Shown one piece after another: positions 49,478-51,983 of a DNA stretch of 51,983 nt. The DNA comes from Halocynthiibacter sp049608145 (GTDB lineage: Bacteria > Pseudomonadota > Alphaproteobacteria > Rhodobacterales > Rhodobacteraceae), in NCBI RefSeq assembly GCF_049608145.1, contig NZ_JBMYXF010000020.1, positions 1 through 51,983 on the forward strand, read 5' to 3'. A program made the position numbers and the translations under genes. Every line of letters begins with the position of its first letter. The stretch's first letter is position 1. The notes under the pieces are model-generated. The model saw only the letters and a program-made list of their open reading frames with translations, was not told the DNA's origin and searched no databases.

Positions 49478-50701
49478 ATGCCGTTGAATTTTACTGGACC
49501 CGGATCGATAACCGGACTAAACCCTCCCTATAGTCGGTATCTTTATAATAACGGCAATCCTAATGGCGCTGTGAACAAGATTGTTCTGGATGATGCTTCG
49601 CCCCAGGGTCCTGTTTCTCATAACGATACAAACGGCAATACTGTTCCCAGACAAGGTTACTATCTGACTACTTATGGGGATGCACAAGGCTTTGCCCCTG
49701 GCGGGCCGGATGCGAATGTCACCGAAACCGGGTTTACCGGCAACGGAACGCTGCTGGATGTTACGTTTGACCCGAATATGACGACTTATAAAAGTTTATA
49801 CGTAAGAGCTGGATATAGACTTAACACGTCAATTGAATATTTCCGTGTTACCCTGCCGCCAGGCTGGACACATGTCGTGTCGCCTGACGATGGCACGGGC
49901 AACCCCTCCGACTGGGGCGGTGAATCGTCGATGTACAATACCAATCAGGCAAATACTGCGGTACAAGGTACCGGCCCCAATCACCCGTATGGTACGTTCC
50001 GAACCCAGATGTTTATCTATAATGCCTCTGGCACGAAAGTCGCCAATCTGCAGTTCCAGCAATTTGACAATGGCGGCGGTGGTGCTGTATTCGGCGGAGG
50101 TTCCCCCTGTTTTGTGAAAGGTACCAAGATCAAAATGGCTGACGGGACGTTGAAGAACGTCGAAGACATCGAAGACATCGAAGCGGGTGATTGGGTTGCT
50201 TCATTTGACAATGGTCCCCGAGAAGTTATCTGGTCCGGTCAACACCTTCACCGGAAGACTGAACTTGAACAGTTTGAAAAACTGCGCCCTGTTCGCATTC
50301 CCGAAGGCGCAATCGGCAATAAAAAGACCACATTCTATTCGCCACTGCACCAGGTCATGCTGACATCAGAGCAGGCTGACCTTCTGTTTGGGACCGGAAG
50401 CGAAGTTTTGGTTATGGCAAAAAGCCTTGTAGAAGTTGGTGTTGCTTTCATTGATGAGCCTGATGACGTAACATATTGCCACATTATGTTTGATGATCAT
50501 GAGTTGATCCAAAGCGATGGTATATGGACTGAGAGTTTCAATCCAGGTGTCGAAGCTCTCAACTCCCTTACCCAAGAAGCGCGCGAAGAGGTGCTGACCA
50601 TCTTCCCTGAACTTGAAACGCAAGACGCAAAAGGCTTCACCAGCGTACGGCCAAAACTGAGCAAGAAAGAAGTAACGGTCCTGTTCTCAAGCACCTCCTG
50701 A
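49478..50701 (+). CDS. Hint_2 domain protein in IS-bounded island
   Basis: A 407-residue protein. The N-terminal 210 residues are Gly/Asn/Thr-rich and beta-rich (YLYNNGNPNGAVNKIV, GWTHVVSPDDGTGNPSDWGG), unlike the N-terminus of the other Hint protein in this window. Cys211 in SPCFVKGTKIKMADG starts a Hint_2 domain with IEAGDWVASFD, SPLHQVMLTSEQ and FDDHELIQSDGIWTES. After that both proteins share an AREE-(L/V)-x4-FP ending. A 9-bp in-frame tandem duplication (gaagacatc twice, 50162-50179) gives DIEDIE. It has a taggagc ribosome-binding site. No signal peptide is seen. Confidence 0.85.
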   Translation: MPLNFTGPGSITGLNPPYSRYLYNNGNPNGAVNKIVLDDASPQGPVSHNDTNGNTVPRQGYYLTTYGDAQGFAPGGPDANVTETGFTGNGTLLDVTFDPNMTTYKSLYVRAGYRLNTSIEYFRVTLPPGWTHVVSPDDGTGNPSDWGGESSMYNTNQANTAVQGTGPNHPYGTFRTQMFIYNASGTKVANLQFQQFDNGGGGAVFGGGSPCFVKGTKIKMADGTLKNVEDIEDIEAGDWVASFDNGPREVIWSGQHLHRKTELEQFEKLRPVRIPEGAIGNKKTTFYSPLHQVMLTSEQADLLFGTGSEVLVMAKSLVEVGVAFIDEPDDVTYCHIMFDDHELIQSDGIWTESFNPGVEALNSLTQEAREEVLTIFPELETQDAKGFTSVRPKLSKKEVTVLFSSTS

Positions 50702-50847
50702 GGCATTGTTATGTGATGTCTGTGCAAACACAGGGCCACGCACGTTGCGTTGTCTTACTAGGTTCATTTCTGAGTGCCATCTGCCTGACTTCGCCACGGC
50801 TTAGTCCCGATCTCTTTCGAGCATGTTTGCTATGAAGGAGATAAGGA

Positions 50848-51186
50848 ATGGCAAAGGATACACAGACGAGTTCCGACGTGACGCGGTGCGACTGACCTGC
50901 AATGGCTTAACCATTGCAGGTCAGTCGAAACAAGTTTCGATGAAAGTGGCGATCCCAGCTTTCATCAGATTTGGGCGTGGGGCTCTCGACGCTGAACAAA
51001 TGGGTTCAGCAACATCCACTGCCCGGCAGTGATCAAGGCAGAGCTGGTCTGGCGGAACCGCTGGGAAACCAGACGCAAGTAGAAGGCGCTATATTCCCGT
51101 ATACCAATGGCTTCTATAACACGCGCCATCGCCACTCATCGCTTGGCGGCGAAAGCCCCTTGGCTTTCAAGCGAAAGGCCGCATAA
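50848..51186 (+). pseudogene. Internally deleted IS3-family element (orfA fused to orfB end)
   Basis: The ATG at 50848 opens MAK and then a single-base loss shifts frame to YTDEFRRDAVRLTCNGLTIA, the orfA N-terminus. A third frame contains GVGLSTLNKWVQQH from orfA. It is followed directly by orfB-type sequence AELVWRNRWETRR and, after another shift, IFPYTNGFYNTRHRHSSLGG, ending FKRKAA-stop, the usual C-terminus of IS3 transposases. About two thirds of the element is missing. Its leader (tctctttcgag to gaaggagataaggaatg) matches that of the inverted remnant at 48275. It is dead. Confidence 0.85.
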
Positions 51187-51587
51187 ATGAGTTCAGAGAC
51201 CGGTAGGTGAGCGCGAAAAGTTCACTAACGGAGTCGCGCGGCGATAGTAGAAGCTATTCCCGCGAGATTTTATGAAGTTGGCTTAGCCGCTACGAGGGCT
51301 AAACTTTGACACGAACAACTCCTCTTATTGGGGCAATTCAGATACCTGCAAAGGGCATAATTTCACTAGATATGCGGAAAAATCGTTAATTATCAGATAC
51401 CTTCAAACATCTCGTGTGATCCGTCATTCTTCTCAAACCTGCGAGAAAAAATGAAATACATCAGCATGATGTGTTTAACTGCAGAGTTATGACTGAATCT
51501 GGTGTTTTGGCAGTTTGAAGGTTGGCGGCGTATCTGGTTGACTTGTTGTTGTGAGACAGCATCCCAACCAAAGAAAGATACACCACC
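51187..51587. other. Non-coding gap between IS remnants and IS256 transposase
   Basis: This 401-bp AT-rich stretch contains no convincing gene. The bases just before 51588 presumably include the left end of the IS256-type element. I cannot define its terminal inverted repeat without the right end, which lies outside the window. The phrase ttattggggcaa at 51326 also occurs at 47354; this may be chance. Confidence 0.5.
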
Positions 51588-51983
51588 ATGGAAACGACTA
51601 ACATTTTAGATTTTACGCGTCGAGACAAGATGACGGACGCGCTTACGGAATTGCTCAGGACGGGGGCGCAGGAATTGATCGCACAAGCCGTAGAAGCTGA
51701 GTTTTCAGGCTACATGGCGCAATTTGCCCAGATGCGTACGGAGGCGGGTCACGCGGCTGTCGTTCGCAATGGCTATCATCCGGAGCGACCATTTCAAACG
51801 GGTATTGGACCTGTAAACGTGCGCATTCCCAAGGTTCGATCCAAGGACGGCACACCGGTGACATTCCGATCCGCCTTGGTGCCGCCTTATGTGCGCAGAA
51901 CCAAGACGCTGGAAGCTGCGCTGCCCTGGCTTTATCTCAAGGGCATATCCAGCGGTGAAATGGCCCCGGCCCTCAAGGTTCTG
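51588..51983 (+). mobile_element. IS256-family transposase, N-terminal part (cut by window edge)
   Basis: The first 132 codons of a mutator-type (IS256 family) DDE transposase are present. The sequence METTNILDFTRRDKMTDALT is followed by LLRTGAQELIAQAVEAEFSG, NGYHPERPFQTGIGPVNVRI and the segment around LYLKGISSGEMAPALKVL, all typical of the family. The reading frame is open to the window end, so it may be intact. It lies about 400 bp from the IS3 remnant, showing that this region is an insertion hot spot. Confidence 0.9.

Noticed and set aside
47354..51340. Phrase ttattggggcaa at 47354 and 51326, with a near-copy ttattgggacaa at about 47377, as possible IS ends
   Set aside because: A 12-base match is expected by chance several times in a window of this size, and no transposase lies between matched ends in the right arrangement.

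Overview
The window looks like chromosomal DNA of an alphaproteobacterium of the order Rhodobacterales (roseobacter-type). The inference rests on several things: the hmuSTUV heme operon set divergent to a receptor-ExbB-ExbD-TonB operon, the split his arrangement (hisBH, hisA, hisFE), a dimethylglycine/sarcosine-dehydrogenase-type FAD-GcvT fusion, two Hint_2 proteins, and two copies of a GC-rich post-stop palindrome that I recognise from this order. No rRNA operon, CRISPR array, replication origin or intact prophage is visible.

Layout. 1-250: initiator tRNA-fMet on the minus strand. 0.35-14.9 kb: a large iron/heme acquisition region. On the minus strand it runs from a divergent promoter near 9.9 kb through hmuS, hmuT, hmuU, hmuV, a small phospholipase-A2-like protein, and then an imelysin, a di-heme DUF1111 protein, a second imelysin and a DUF1513 protein. 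On the plus strand it runs through the receptor, a small exported protein, exbB, exbD, a second exbD and tonB. 14.9-25.6 kb: a sterol-desaturase-family membrane hydroxylase with a divergent LysR regulator, a polar amino acid ABC transporter, the FAD-GcvT demethylating dehydrogenase, and a large chemoreceptor. 25.7-33.9 kb: rimO, a small accessory stretch holding an unrecognised membrane/coiled-coil protein and a large structured dyad element, class III alcohol dehydrogenase (formaldehyde detoxification), a fatty acid desaturase, and an amino-sugar set (nagA, SIS isomerase/deaminase, BadF-type kinase). 34.0-37.3 kb: znuA divergent to zur-znuC-znuB, with two Zur-box-like palindromes between them, and an Lrp ligand-binding stand-alone protein. 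37.4-42.8 kb: histidine genes hisB-hisH, hisA and hisF-hisE, interrupted by a minus-strand DUF2147 gene and by a plus-strand Hint_2 gene between hisA and hisF. 42.8-47.9 kb: an ArsR-type regulator, msrB-msrA, a flavin reductase, a kynurenine-formamidase-like hydrolase, a succinate-semialdehyde-type dehydrogenase and a small XRE regulator. 48.0-52 kb: an accessory island in which a sulfotransferase and a second Hint_2 protein sit between two decayed, outward-facing IS3-family remnants, followed by an IS256-family transposase cut by the window edge.

How the genes work together. The left third is one physiological unit. Heme is captured at the outer membrane by the receptor, energised by ExbB/ExbD/TonB, carried in by HmuTUV and handled by HmuS; the imelysin/di-heme/DUF1513 cluster probably serves a second, poorly understood iron route. 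The zinc locus is self-regulated by Zur. The most unusual sequence-level observations are: the second ExbD has asparagine exactly where the proton-carrying aspartate should be; the heme receptor lacks a histidine between its FRAP-like and NPNL-like motifs; two Hint_2 proteins have unrelated N-terminal halves, one inside the his region and one inside an IS-bounded island; and a 52-bp near-perfect inverted repeat precedes the second imelysin gene. I do not see a complete, clearly novel defence or biosynthetic system. The Hint_2 proteins and the iron cluster with its two-ExbD motor are the best candidates for undescribed biology.
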